A stretch of 34,281 nucleotides of DNA. Source: Crocinitomicaceae bacterium. GTDB lineage: Bacteria > Bacteroidota > Bacteroidia > Flavobacteriales_D > Crocinitomicaceae. Of this stretch, positions 1 to 8,370 are shown one piece after another. The stretch lies in NCBI GenBank assembly GCA_022447665.1, contig JAKVAQ010000043.1:1-34281 (forward strand), written 5' to 3'. The position numbers and the translations under genes were made by a program. Every line of letters begins with the position of its first letter. The first letter of the stretch is position 1. Under the pieces are notes generated by a model that had not been told where the DNA came from, searched no databases, and saw nothing but the letters and a program-made list of their open reading frames with translations.

Positions 1-1
1 A

Positions 2-307
2 AACAATTTAATTCCTATTTCTATATTCGATGTCAATTTAATTGCGTACCCGCTATTCTTTTTCGTCTCATGTATTCCAATCGGAATATGCGATAATCTT
101 TTCAACCCGAGTAAAAAGTTCAGAACATACGGTCTCATAAGCAATATTGCTTTTTTTGCTATTTTCTTTTTTTATTTTCTCTTTCTGAGTCAATTGGAAT
201 TGAATTATGCATTCGCTGCTACTTCAGCAATAATTATACTATCAGTAATTTACATGCTTTATAAAGGTCAAGGAGATAGCTGGCTTCCTAAATACATGGG
301 GCTGTAG
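2..307 (+). CDS. 3' end of a multi-pass membrane protein (partial)
   Basis: An open frame enters from the left edge and ends at TAG 305-307, giving about 101 residues with no start in the window. The visible part has at least three hydrophobic stretches, around LIAYPLFFFVSCIPIGI, NIAFFAIFFFYFLFL and FAATSAIIILSVIYML. It ends in a short polar tail with a tryptophan (GDSWLPKYMGL). It is therefore the C-terminal part of an integral inner-membrane protein. Not enough is present to name the family. The gene is convergent with the broken gene that follows on the minus strand, and only 63 bases separate them. Confidence 0.55.
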   Translation, partial: NNLIPISIFDVNLIAYPLFFFVSCIPIGICDNLFNPSKKFRTYGLISNIAFFAIFFFYFLFLSQLELNYAFAATSAIIILSVIYMLYKGQGDSWLPKYMGL

Positions 308-370
308 GAGAATAGACTTAAAACGGGCTAAAATTTCATCGTAGCAAGAGAGCCTCCTAAATCAGCTCAA

Positions 371-1216
371 CTAAGGATTACAGAAATCACAAAACTGTGG
401 TGACTCTACTTCCTTACCATTAGGGAATTCAACGGTCTCGATGTAACCGCATTTTTGGCATTCTTTTTCTTTTCGCAAGATTGAGCGTGTGGGAGTTGAA
501 CAAACAGCACAGGGTAAACCAGGAATTGACCTTACAATAGAAAAGCCAGGTGTATTACACTTAGGACAAGTACACTTTACTTTATCAATTAAATCTTGGG
601 TAGCTTCTTGTATGATTAGTTGCCTTGTGGGGTTATGCATGGCACGCATATCCGTTTGCACGAATACTCGCTGTTCGGACCTAAGCATGTCTGCGTAACG
701 TTCCTTAAGTTGAGTTTCACAGGTAATCCCTTTTACAATGTTCTTAGGAGCAACATCACAATTTTTGAGAATTAACGCGTGAGAGGGGAACTTTACTTTT
801 TCTGCAAATGCCAGCAACTCTGCTTCAGACGTAATTTCTTGACCATCCATATTTGTGGACGTAGACAAGGCCTGACCCACAATTTCTAGGTCATTATTAA
901 AGTCTTTAAGCATTACTAATTCTTCATTGGCCTGAGAGAGCCAATAGGTAGGATGAGTTCCAAAACTACCTTCACTTGCCACGACCAGACCGTCATGGGC
1001 TTTTTCTTTACCAAGTTAACACTTTTTACAGAGTGTTTCCAATGGTGTTAATTCACGATTAGCTTCACCGTCAAAAGTGCCTAAGGTATCCGTGTCATTA
1101 CCCAAACTAAGATCAACCTCTAAACCAAGACTACTTAAGAAAAGAGGAGCGATTATCTCCTCTTTTCTATGCTTGGATATAAGTAGTACTTTACGTCCTT
1201 GGAAAAGTTTGCTCAT
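371..1216 (-). pseudogene. DUF6671-like conserved protein, interrupted by an in-frame TAA
   Basis: Reading down from ATG 1216, a 66-residue segment (MSKLFQGRKVLLISKHRKEE...) ends in KKC at TAA 1018-1016. The same frame then continues without another stop (LGKEKAHDGLVVASEGSFGT...) to position 371. Joined, it would be about 281 residues. The joined sequence matches my memory of a conserved bacterial family of unknown function (DUF6671). That family has an N-terminal segment ending ETxxxKCLL, a central SEGSFGxHP motif, a TDMRAMxNPTR motif and a C-terminal cysteine-rich part. Here the cysteines form CTCPKC, CAVC, CQKC and CDFC, probably two zinc ribbons. The stop falls where relatives usually have leucine, so one TTA to TAA change explains it. 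A GTG at 982 could restart translation, but that fragment would lack the N-terminal quarter. A sequencing error is possible. Confidence 0.7.
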
Positions 1217-1230
1217 TCTTTTGTGTGCAT

Positions 1231-1266
1231 CTACCTTCCATAATATTGTGGGTTGTTAGAAGGTAG
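1231..1266. repeat. 8-bp perfect inverted repeat upstream of the broken DUF6671 gene
   Basis: CTACCTTC at 1231-1238 is matched by GAAGGTAG at 1259-1266, with a 20-base spacer. It lies 14 bases upstream of the broken gene's ATG and downstream of the isocitrate dehydrogenase stop. No T-run follows on either strand, so it does not look like an intrinsic terminator. It could be an operator or a 5'-leader hairpin. The role is unknown. Confidence 0.35.
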
Positions 1267-1302
1267 TATCTATCTGCAGACACAAAAAAGCTATGAACTA
1301 TT

Positions 1303-2742
1303 TTACTGTCCTTGACCTAGAGAGAATCCTCTTTCTCCGTCAAAGTGGTATAAGTTTTCAGTTTTGATAGCATCGAATCCATGTGCTCCAACGCTCTTCA
1401 ATAACTCAATTACTTCGTTATTTGATACCGTTTTATCATCTTTCGTTACGAAACGACATCTCCAGTGGTCAGTACAGAATGTTTCGCTGAATCCCGCTGG
1501 CCATACTTTTACACCACGGTTAGTAACAAGGATTAATTCAAGATCTCCAGTGCTTGCTTCTTTTAATTTATTTCCGAAATCAATAGCATCTGTTCTTGAG
1601 TCGTGAACGAATACATCAACACCTTTTAATTCTTTCTTGTGCATCTTTCTTTCGTACTTCAAGAATTGGATAGTATCATTATTTTCACCTTCAACAGCTT
1701 TTAATTGCGATGGCTTTTGACCAAGTCTTTCAATTACTGCTTCAGCAAATTCTTGTGTATTTACTTTTTGAGCACTTTGCCCTTCTTCGTAAATATCAGC
1801 TGTATGAATTTTATCTTCTAAGGTCTTTAGCCATGCGTTTTCAATCTTGTTTGCAATTTCTTGCTCACCAAGGTGTCTTAGCATTAAAATTGCACCGTTT
1901 AATAATCCACTTGGGTTCGCGATCTTCTTTCCTGCAATATCTGGAGCAGAACCGTGAATTGCTTCGAACATTGAACAAACTTCTCCAATGTTACTTGATC
2001 CACATAAACCTACAGAACCTGCAATTTCAGCAGCAATATCAGAAATAATATCTCCGTATAAGTTTGCCGTTACAATTACATCAAAGTTTTCTGGGTAGTT
2101 AGCCAGTTTAGCTGATGCAATATCAATAATCATGTGATCGCTTTCAATATCTGGATATTGTGCTGCGATTTCATTAAACACTCTTCTAAAAAGACCATCA
2201 GTTTGTTTCATGATGTTGTCTTTTGAGAAACACGTCACTTTCTTTCTTCCGTTAACACGAGCATATTCGAAAGCGTACTTACAAATTTTCTCACATCCAG
2301 GACGCGTGATCAGCTTTAAACACTGCTCAACCTCATCAGTTTGACGGTGCTCAATACCAGCATATAAATCTTCTTCGTTCTCACGTACAATAACCACATC
2401 CATTACTTGGTGCTTTGTATCTACGTACGGGTCATAACTTTTTACGGGTCTTACGTTTGCAAAAAGGTTCAACGATTTTCTCGTTGTTACGTTAAGACTC
2501 TTGTACCCTCCACCTTGAGGAGTAGTAATTGGAGCCTTTAAAAATATTTTGTTTTTTCTAATTGTATCCCAGCTCTCTGTTGAAATACCTGAAGAATTTC
2601 CAGACAAATAAACTTCTTTACCAATTGAAATTTCATCGTACTCTAGAGGTGCTCCAGCAGCTTTTAAAATAGAAAGCGTAGCATCCATAATTTCAGGTCC
2701 GATTCCGTCTCCTTTGGCAATCGTTATTCTTCTTTTTTCCAT
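1303..2742 (-). CDS. icd: Isocitrate dehydrogenase, decarboxylating, long form with C-terminal extension
   Basis: This enzyme oxidises isocitrate to 2-oxoglutarate and CO2 in the TCA cycle in the cytoplasm. The 479-residue protein has the beta-decarboxylating dehydrogenase core in about the first 335 residues. It starts with the GDGIGPEI motif (11-18). The substrate loop has T87, R88 and S90, followed by R98. Next come VRENEEDLYAGIEH (R120, Y127), a KDN lysine (K174) and the metal-binding aspartates in ANLYGDIISD (D231, D235). The roughly 140-residue C-terminal extension is typical of the Thermus/Rickettsia-like class. The adenine-binding loop reads HGSAPDIAGK (263-272). Asp268-Ile269 replaces the Lys-Tyr pair of NADP enzymes such as E. 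coli Icd, which argues for NAD use. Confidence in the enzyme is high, in the cofactor moderate. The gene appears monocistronic and diverges from the next gene. Confidence 0.93.
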   Translation of the reverse strand: MEKRRITIAKGDGIGPEIMDATLSILKAAGAPLEYDEISIGKEVYLSGNSSGISTESWDTIRKNKIFLKAPITTPQGGGYKSLNVTTRKSLNLFANVRPVKSYDPYVDTKHQVMDVVIVRENEEDLYAGIEHRQTDEVEQCLKLITRPGCEKICKYAFEYARVNGRKKVTCFSKDNIMKQTDGLFRRVFNEIAAQYPDIESDHMIIDIASAKLANYPENFDVIVTANLYGDIISDIAAEIAGSVGLCGSSNIGEVCSMFEAIHGSAPDIAGKKIANPSGLLNGAILMLRHLGEQEIANKIENAWLKTLEDKIHTADIYEEGQSAQKVNTQEFAEAVIERLGQKPSQLKAVEGENNDTIQFLKYERKMHKKELKGVDVFVHDSRTDAIDFGNKLKEASTGDLELILVTNRGVKVWPAGFSETFCTDHWRCRFVTKDDKTVSNNEVIELLKSVGAHGFDAIKTENLYHFDGERGFSLGQGQ

Positions 2743-2763
2743 AAAACGCGTTTTTTATTGCTG

Positions 2764-2771
2764 CAAAGATG
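2764..2771 (-). promoter_or_regulatory. Possible -7 promoter box for icd
   Basis: On the minus strand CATCTTTG matches the Bacteroidota -7 consensus TAnnTTTG at every fixed position except the first. It ends 21 bases before the icd ATG. No convincing TTTG -33 box is seen at the usual spacing, so this is weak. Confidence 0.25.
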
Positions 2772-2894
2772 AGAATTTCTTTGCTTAAGATTAATTTATG
2801 TTGGTTATACTTTAATTAAGATGTTTTATATTTCATTTTAATTTGGGGACACAATTTAGTGAATTTCAATCGATTTTTAACCTAGATTTAAAAC

Positions 2895-3824
2895 ATGGTA
2901 TTTATTTGGCGCGGGGGCGGTATTATCGTTCCAATATTTTTAGTCATTTCTGGTTGGTTAACTGGTTATGCGTTTGACGATGTTCGTTTTGGAAACAACG
3001 TATTTATGGGATGGACCATGATTTGGGCCAGTATCCCTCTTGGACTTTTAGGCTTAGCCTTTATAGGTATGAACGCGCCAGACCCTGAAACTGGGGAGCA
3101 ACCGCCTAAATCAAGACATGACTTTTTCTTTATACCGGTATGGATCTGGGCATTATTTTTTCTTGTTTTTGGAATTTATTGGGTGAACAAAGACCCGGAT
3201 CCAGGATTCAATTACACGAACGATGTTGTAGAGCAAACGGCAGATAATGAAGATAGAAACGTATCCAATAATGAAGGATCAAATCTTCACGAACAAATAG
3301 TAAACTTTTACAACCCTTATGAAGACACTGTGAATGTTCAAGTAGATAGTGAAGATGGAGAAGGTTTAATGGATTCAGATATTCCTCCCGGACATATTCG
3401 GTATTTCAATTTAGAAAAAGGTCATTATGTAGTGAAGCATTATGGAATGGAAGATGAGATTTATGTAAAAGGCTCGGAGGCTGTGGATAGTACCACTTAC
3501 GATGAAGCTTGGTTTGTCGCTGGTGGTGGTTATGATCTTATATTTTTAGACGTAACAGAAGCGTGTACCGATGCAATTAATAAAACAGAGCTACGCGACA
3601 TAGACTGGACCTCACGTGTAGAAAAACGACATGCTGGAAATGAGATAATGTTCCCAAGAGTTTATGGTAACGGGAAAACCAAATATCTCATCAAAGAACC
3701 AGGATTTACCTTACCTACCTCTGTGCAAGAAAATCAAAAGGTTTTTGCTCTAATTCCTATCAAACACTCACAAGAAACTACAGAAGAGTATTTAGATGAG
3801 ATGGTGATTGATATTTGTTATTAA
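2895..3824 (+). CDS. Unknown membrane protein with a large extracytoplasmic domain
   Basis: The 309-residue product has three predicted membrane segments near the N-terminus, at about residues 9-28, 40-60 and 77-96. An acidic, Asn-rich linker follows (about 103-130). The remaining roughly 180 residues are soluble and probably periplasmic. They contain alternating hydrophobic residues that suggest beta structure, and no cysteine pair or catalytic motif that I recognise. I do not know the family and assign no function. The gene is divergent from icd across 152 bases and is followed by an intrinsic terminator, so it is probably transcribed alone. ATG 2895 was chosen because the first membrane segment begins right after it. 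Confidence 0.75.
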   Translation: MVFIWRGGGIIVPIFLVISGWLTGYAFDDVRFGNNVFMGWTMIWASIPLGLLGLAFIGMNAPDPETGEQPPKSRHDFFFIPVWIWALFFLVFGIYWVNKDPDPGFNYTNDVVEQTADNEDRNVSNNEGSNLHEQIVNFYNPYEDTVNVQVDSEDGEGLMDSDIPPGHIRYFNLEKGHYVVKHYGMEDEIYVKGSEAVDSTTYDEAWFVAGGGYDLIFLDVTEACTDAINKTELRDIDWTSRVEKRHAGNEIMFPRVYGNGKTKYLIKEPGFTLPTSVQENQKVFALIPIKHSQETTEEYLDEMVIDICY

Positions 3825-3852
3825 CTCAAAATTAATTTTTAAAAAAACAACC

Positions 3853-3878
3853 AATCCCCGGCTGGGGTTTTTCTTTTT
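3853..3878 (+). terminator. Intrinsic terminator after the membrane-protein gene
   Basis: A compact GC hairpin (CCCC 3856-3859, loop GGCT, GGGG 3864-3867) is followed by a T-rich run TTTTTCTTTTT at 3868-3878. It begins about 30 bases after the stop of the preceding plus-strand gene. Confidence 0.7.
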
Positions 3879-3928
3879 AAATCATCTATTTACCGATCAT
3901 CAAGCTAATGCTATCCTGCTCAAATAAT

Positions 3929-3936
3929 TACTTTTG
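3929..3936 (+). promoter_or_regulatory. -7 promoter box upstream of the prolyl oligopeptidase gene
   Basis: TACTTTTG matches the Bacteroidota -7 consensus TAnnTTTG exactly, 42 bases before the ATG at 3979 and downstream of the preceding terminator. A clear -33 TTTG is not seen at the expected distance. Confidence 0.45.
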
Positions 3937-3978
3937 CAAGCCCAAGTACTGACTTACCTTTAAATAAAAGATTTACTC

Positions 3979-6064
3979 ATGAGAAATTTGATCATTACCA
4001 CTGCTGCTTTATTTCTTGCAGCTGCAGCATTTGCACAAGGAGGAAAATTAGAATATCCAGAAACGCTTAAAAGAGATTCTTCTGCTAAGTATTTTGGAAC
4101 GCTAGTTCAAGACCCTTACAAGTGGTTGGAAGATGACATGAGTGAAGAAACGAAGGACTGGGTTATTCGTCAAAACACTTTTACTTTCGGATACCTCGAA
4201 AAAATCACTTTTAGAGAAAAGCTTAAAGATCGTTTAACGAAGCTTTGGAACTACGAAAAAGTAGGAGCTCCCTTCAAAGAAAATGGCGTAACGTATTTCT
4301 ATAAAAACGATGGGCTTCAAAATCAATATGTACTATACTCACAAGATGATAATGGTGTTGAAAAAGTATTCCTAGATCCAAATAAATTCAGAGAAGATGG
4401 AACAATATCTTTAGGACAAGTGAGCTTTAGTAAAGACGGGAAAATTGTAGCTTATGCTATTTCAGAAGGAGGATCGGATTGGAGAAAGATCATAATTATG
4501 GATGCTGCCTCTGGTGAGATTTTAGAAGATACTATTCGTGATGTAAAATTTTCTGGTATTTCGTGGAAAGGATCTGAAGGGTTCTATTATTCTAGTTACG
4601 ATAAACCAAAAGGTTCTGTGCTCTCAGCTAAAACTGATCAACATAAACTTTACTACCATAAATTGGGAACTCCCCAAAGTTCAGACAAGGTAATTTTTGG
4701 TGAGAAAGAAGAAGAAAAAAGAAGGTATGTAAGTGGTTATACCACAGAAGATGATCGTTACTTAATCATTTCTGCCTCTGTTTCAACTTCAGGTAACGAA
4801 TTATACTTTATTGATTTAGAATCTAAAACACGTTCCGCAGGACTAACGCCATTCATTACGGGTTATGAGAGCGATACATATGTTCTGGAAAACGAGGATG
4901 ATAAATTTTACCTTGTAACTAATCTAGATGCTCCAAATAAGAGATTGGTGTCTTGCTCAGCAGAATTTCCAGATCAAAACAATTGGAGAAATGTTATTCC
5001 AGAAACCGAATTTGTACTGAATGCAAGCACTGGTGGTGGATATTTCTTTGCCTCTTACATGAAAGATGCCATTTCGCAAGTTAAACAATACCAATATTCA
5101 GGTGAACTTGTGCGTGAAATTCAGTTACCTGGTGTAGGCACAGCGAGCGGCTTTGGCGCTAAAAAGGAAGAGAAAACACTTTATTATTCTTTCACAAACT
5201 ATTGAAAATGGTAATTCGGACCTTTACTGGGAACCTCAAATCGATTTTAAAGCAAGTGACTTTGAATCAAAACAAGTCTTTTACAAATCGAAAGATGGAA
5301 CCAAAGTACCTATGATCATCACCTACAAAAAAGGAATAAAAATGGACGGTACAAACCCTACTATACTTTATGGATATGGAGGATTCAATGTAAGTTTAAC
5401 ACCTAGCTTTAGCCTATCAAGAGCCGTTTGGATGGAAAATGGCGGTATTTGGGCTGTTCCTAATCTTAGAGGTGGCGGAGAATACGGAAAAGAATGGCAT
5501 GATGCCGGTACACAGATGAAGAAACAAAATGTATTTGACGATTTCATTGCAGCAGCAGAATACTTGATTGATAAAAAGTATACTTCATCAGAATTCTTGG
5601 CAATCAAAGGAGGATCAAACGGAGGACTATTGGTAGGTGCTGTAATGACGCAACGTCCAGACCTTATGAAAGTAGCTTTACCAGCAGTTGGTGTATTGGA
5701 CATGCTTCGTTACCATAAGTTTACAGCAGGTGCAGGATGGGCGTATGACTACGGCACGGCTGATGATAATAAAAAAATGTTTGAATATTTACTCGGTTAT
5801 TCTCCTGTGCATAATGTAAAAGAAGGGACTAAGTATCCTGCTACCATGGTAACTACAGGTGATCATGATGACAGAGTTGTTCCAGCGCATTCATTCAAAT
5901 TCATTGCTGAATTACAAGCAAAACAAGCTGGTAAAAACCCAGTGCTCATAAGAATTGAAACCAATGCTGGTCACGGTGCAGGCACACCGGTATCAAAACG
6001 AATAGATGCAGCTGTTGATGAAATGGCCTTCGTGTTCTATAATATGGGTATCACTGACCTTTAA
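3979..6064 (+). pseudogene. Prolyl oligopeptidase (S9A), split by a frameshifting deletion near 5200
   Basis: Intact relatives are single-chain serine peptidases of about 700 residues that cleave after proline. Here the first frame (3979-5205, 408 residues) has a signal peptide ending in AAFAQ. It also has the DPYKWLED N-terminal motif and most of the beta-propeller, and it stops just after YYSFTNY. The sequence resumes in the next frame at about 5201 ([12 protein letters not shown]...) and runs to 6064 with the complete alpha/beta-hydrolase domain: GGSNGG nucleophile loop, [12 protein letters not shown] Asp loop and NAGHGAG histidine. Relatives carry about 10 more residues at the join (an xxPxTIYKYD-like stretch). 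The lesion is therefore best explained by loss of about 32 bases, not by a single miscalled base. The catalytic half has no signal peptide of its own and no convincing start, so the gene is probably inactive. It overlaps the next gene by one base. Confidence 0.8.
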
Positions 6065-6921
6065 TGGGTAAGGAACATTCAATAACACATACCGCTAAAG
6101 GCTGTAAACCTGAAGAAAGACTTTCCGATTATGTGGTGGGTAAATTCTCTGAATTGCCATCCCGTAAATCAGTCAAGAAAGCCTTAAAAAAGGGGCTCTT
6201 TAGACTAAATGGAAAACCGACAAAGTCTGGAGACTATGTTGTTGACGGAGATTTGATTCTTTTAAAACTCGAACCTAAGCCAGTTTTTGAATTTGAAATC
6301 CCTGTTCTTTTTGAGGATGATTTTATAGCCGTTGTAGATAAACCTGCAGGAATGATTGTGAGTGGGAATACGTTTAGAACAGTTGAGCATGCTTTACCCT
6401 TTAACTTGAAAGATACACCTAGTCAGGATGCGTTGCTGCAGCCAATGCCAGCCCACAGATTAGACTTCCCAACCCGTGGAATTCTTTTGGTAGCAAAAAC
6501 TAAATCGGCCTTAAACAAACTAAAAGAGGCCTTCGCTGCAACTTCAATTCAAAAGACTTACCATGCCCTGACCATCGGTGAGATGGAAGAAAAGGGAACG
6601 GTATCAAACCCTATTGATGGGAAAAATTCTGTCTCACATTTTGAAATAATTGGATTTAAAAATTCTGGAAAATACGGTAAAATTAATCTTGTACGAGTTA
6701 AACCAATAACAGGCAGAAAACACCAAATCCGAAAGCATCTTGCTCATCTTGGACATCCCATTTTAGGGGATCAGGATTATGGAAGCGAAGAACATTTACA
6801 AATGCACAAGGGGCTCTATCTCCATGCAACAGAAATCCAATTTGATCACCCCATTACAGGAGAACCCTTAAAATTTGAATTGCCTCTTCCTAAGAAATTC
6901 ACCAAGTTGATAAAAATATGA
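6064..6921 (+). CDS. RluA-family RNA pseudouridine synthase
   Basis: This cytoplasmic enzyme isomerises uridine to pseudouridine in rRNA or tRNA; the exact target cannot be read from sequence. Of 285 residues, about 20-75 look like an S4-type RNA-binding region (RKSVKKALKKGLFRLNGKP, then VVDGDLI). The catalytic domain follows, with VVDKPAGMIV and the signature HRLDFPTRG, whose Asp134 is the expected nucleophile. The later motif ITGRKHQIRKHLAHLGHPI is the typical conserved C-terminal motif of the family. The ATG overlaps the TAA of the broken peptidase by one base, so the pair was probably an operon. The gene ends at a long hairpin shared with the convergent neighbour. Confidence 0.9.
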   Translation: MGKEHSITHTAKGCKPEERLSDYVVGKFSELPSRKSVKKALKKGLFRLNGKPTKSGDYVVDGDLILLKLEPKPVFEFEIPVLFEDDFIAVVDKPAGMIVSGNTFRTVEHALPFNLKDTPSQDALLQPMPAHRLDFPTRGILLVAKTKSALNKLKEAFAATSIQKTYHALTIGEMEEKGTVSNPIDGKNSVSHFEIIGFKNSGKYGKINLVRVKPITGRKHQIRKHLAHLGHPILGDQDYGSEEHLQMHKGLYLHATEIQFDHPITGEPLKFELPLPKKFTKLIKI

Positions 6922-6960
6922 AAGGACCCCTCTCGACCAGGTTGAGAAAGGTCCCTTCAT
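6921..6960. terminator. Hairpin between convergent genes, probable bidirectional terminator
   Basis: GGACC (6924-6928) pairs with GGTCC (6950-6954). After a small internal bulge TCTC (6931-6934) pairs with GAGA (6944-6947), extended by a G-T and an A-T pair. It starts right at the pseudouridine synthase stop and faces the end of the barrel protein gene. The T-tracts are poor on the plus side and better on the minus side (TTTCATATTTTTA). Confidence 0.6.
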
Positions 6961-6974
6961 TCACCCTATGATTT

Positions 6975-8141
6975 TTAGTTCTTTTTTGTATTCCCTGATA
7001 AGGACCATGTAATTCCGAAGCCAACTTCACCTAAGGTATAAGAACGTGCCCCTCTTCTAGTTTCAAAATCTGCATTAGAAATCCGAGATTTATTATCCAA
7101 ATAACATCTAAGGCCTAATCGTTCATTTACAGCATAAGAAGCCTCAATTCCGTAGGTGATATAATTGAATCGTAATAATCCCTCAATTACTTCATCTTCT
7201 TCACCATCGTCTCCTGCTTCTGTAAAAGAAAACTCAAAGGTTTTGTATAGTCTTAATGTACTGGCTAAGTCCGCATTAATCTTCCACTTTCCTTTTCTAA
7301 ATTCAAACCTAACACCATTGGTAAATTGATTAAACCCTAATCGGTCATGACTCCTATCTATTCGGTTTGTATAAGTTGAATTCCAGTATAATTTGGCCGT
7401 TTCTCCAAGTCTAAACTTTAAACCAACACCTCCAGTAAAATAAAGCCAATCTCTATTCAAGGAATTATCGCCTTCAGTTTTTGAAATAAAGTATCTACGC
7501 TGGTTAACACCCCCGCTAAACTCCAACCCAACTTTCTTTTTAAGCTTCCAATTGCGCTGGTAGGCAACCTCTCCGCCGTATTTAAAATAAGTGAATCGAT
7601 TAAATCCTTCCATGGAGTAAAATTTAGACTCCACTAAAGGATTGAAGATAAAGTGGTTCTTTTTAGATAACTTCCAATCTATACGCTCATTTAATCTCCA
7701 TCTTTTATAAGAAAGAGGAATGCCAATCAAATTATCCTGGTCTACCCCCGAACGTGTAAAATCCGTATAACTTAACTTTGAGCTAAGGGTTAGCCCTTTC
7801 TGTAAAACAACCTTGTGGTTAACACCATAACGATGTTCTCCTGCTTCAAAATTTTCGCCTGAGGCCAAGAAGAATTTATTACGGACATCAATGCCTATTT
7901 TATGTCTCTTATTTCCAGGAGAAAATGATGCCGTCAAACTATTTCCAATAAAGGCAGAGTTCATCCATAAATCACCTCGTTCCAGCTCACTTGTATCATT
8001 CATATAAAACGATGGCGACTTCAGCAAGTTAAAGGCATAGCCTCCAGTTGGGTTTAACTTAATATTATAGCTTCCTTGCCCGTAACTATGAGCAGAAAAA
8101 ATTATACTTAGAGAGTGAATTAAAATTTTATTCAGTTTCAT
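6975..8141 (-). CDS. Predicted outer-membrane beta-barrel protein of unknown family
   Basis: The 388-residue product begins with a signal peptide (MKLNKILIHSLSIIFSAHSYGQ). The rest is made of short alternating hydrophobic/aromatic strands separated by charged turns, as in outer-membrane barrels. Examples are the segments around KIGIDVRNKFFLASG, VGLKFRLGETAKLYWN and YTLGEVGFGITWSL. An acidic loop (AGDDGEEDE) lies near residue 310. I see no TonB box, plug or enzyme motif. It is the last gene of the minus-strand block. Its ATG lies inside the end of the 61-residue gene (14-base overlap), which suggests translational coupling. It may be the outer-membrane partner of the transglutaminase-like/ATP-grasp system upstream, but this rests on position alone. 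Confidence 0.75.
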   Translation of the reverse strand: MKLNKILIHSLSIIFSAHSYGQGSYNIKLNPTGGYAFNLLKSPSFYMNDTSELERGDLWMNSAFIGNSLTASFSPGNKRHKIGIDVRNKFFLASGENFEAGEHRYGVNHKVVLQKGLTLSSKLSYTDFTRSGVDQDNLIGIPLSYKRWRLNERIDWKLSKKNHFIFNPLVESKFYSMEGFNRFTYFKYGGEVAYQRNWKLKKKVGLEFSGGVNQRRYFISKTEGDNSLNRDWLYFTGGVGLKFRLGETAKLYWNSTYTNRIDRSHDRLGFNQFTNGVRFEFRKGKWKINADLASTLRLYKTFEFSFTEAGDDGEEDEVIEGLLRFNYITYGIEASYAVNERLGLRCYLDNKSRISNADFETRRGARSYTLGEVGFGITWSLSGNTKKN

Positions 8142-8313
8142 AAGAGCGGGTGTTTTGAGCTAATACTTCTAAATTTTCGTTGTAATCATTTGCAGAAGCC
8201 CATGCTTCATTTATCGGTTCTGATGATTTTTCTGGTGTAAAATCAACTAATGAAATTGCAATTAGTAGTCCTATTAAAATTAAGTATGGTCCTGATGGTT
8301 TTAAGCATTTCAT
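8128..8313 (-). CDS. 61-residue secreted or membrane-anchored small protein
   Basis: A lysine-containing start (MKCLKPSG) leads into a hydrophobic segment PYLILIGLLIAISLV (about residues 9-23). A 38-residue hydrophilic, acidic tail rich in Glu and Asn follows, ending in SYETE. It is therefore either a one-pass anchored peptide facing the periplasm or a secreted peptide. I recognise no family. Three points support a real gene: it has its own promoter-like motif 20 bases upstream, it overlaps the start of the barrel gene by 14 bases, and it sits directly after an ATP-grasp ligase gene. The glutamate-ended tail makes it a candidate substrate of that ligase, which is inference only. Confidence 0.6.
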   Translation of the reverse strand: MKCLKPSGPYLILIGLLIAISLVDFTPEKSSEPINEAWASANDYNENLEVLAQNTRSYETE

Positions 8314-8333
8314 AATCTTTGTTTTTAATGTTT

Positions 8334-8370
8334 GTATCTAAAACAGGGAGGGATTAATTTACCCCACCCC
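8334..8370 (-). promoter_or_regulatory. ECF-type promoter motif, copy B, before the small-protein gene
   Basis: Read on the minus strand: GGGGTGGGGTAAA (8370-8358), 12 bases, then TGTTTTAGATAC (8345-8334). The first box lies inside the last codons of the ATP-grasp gene and encodes part of its GGGVN end. The second box ends 20 bases before the ATG at 8313. Both boxes and the spacing match the copies at 10821-10854 and 11425-11461. Confidence 0.65.

Noticed and set aside
1016-1018. Recoded stop codon (special amino acid or programmed readthrough)
   Set aside because: TAA is not used for selenocysteine or pyrrolysine, and relatives have an ordinary residue here; a point mutation is simpler.
1710-2048. 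112-codon plus-strand open frame opposite icd
   Set aside because: It lies wholly inside a well-conserved enzyme gene and has no family features.
4821-4832. TCTAAAACA in the peptidase gene, resembling the second box of the ECF motif
   Set aside because: No G-rich partner box at 12 bases, and it is inside coding sequence.
5153-5205. Programmed frameshift in the prolyl oligopeptidase gene
   Set aside because: No slippery heptamer or following structure is seen, and about 10 family residues are missing at the join, which points to a deletion.
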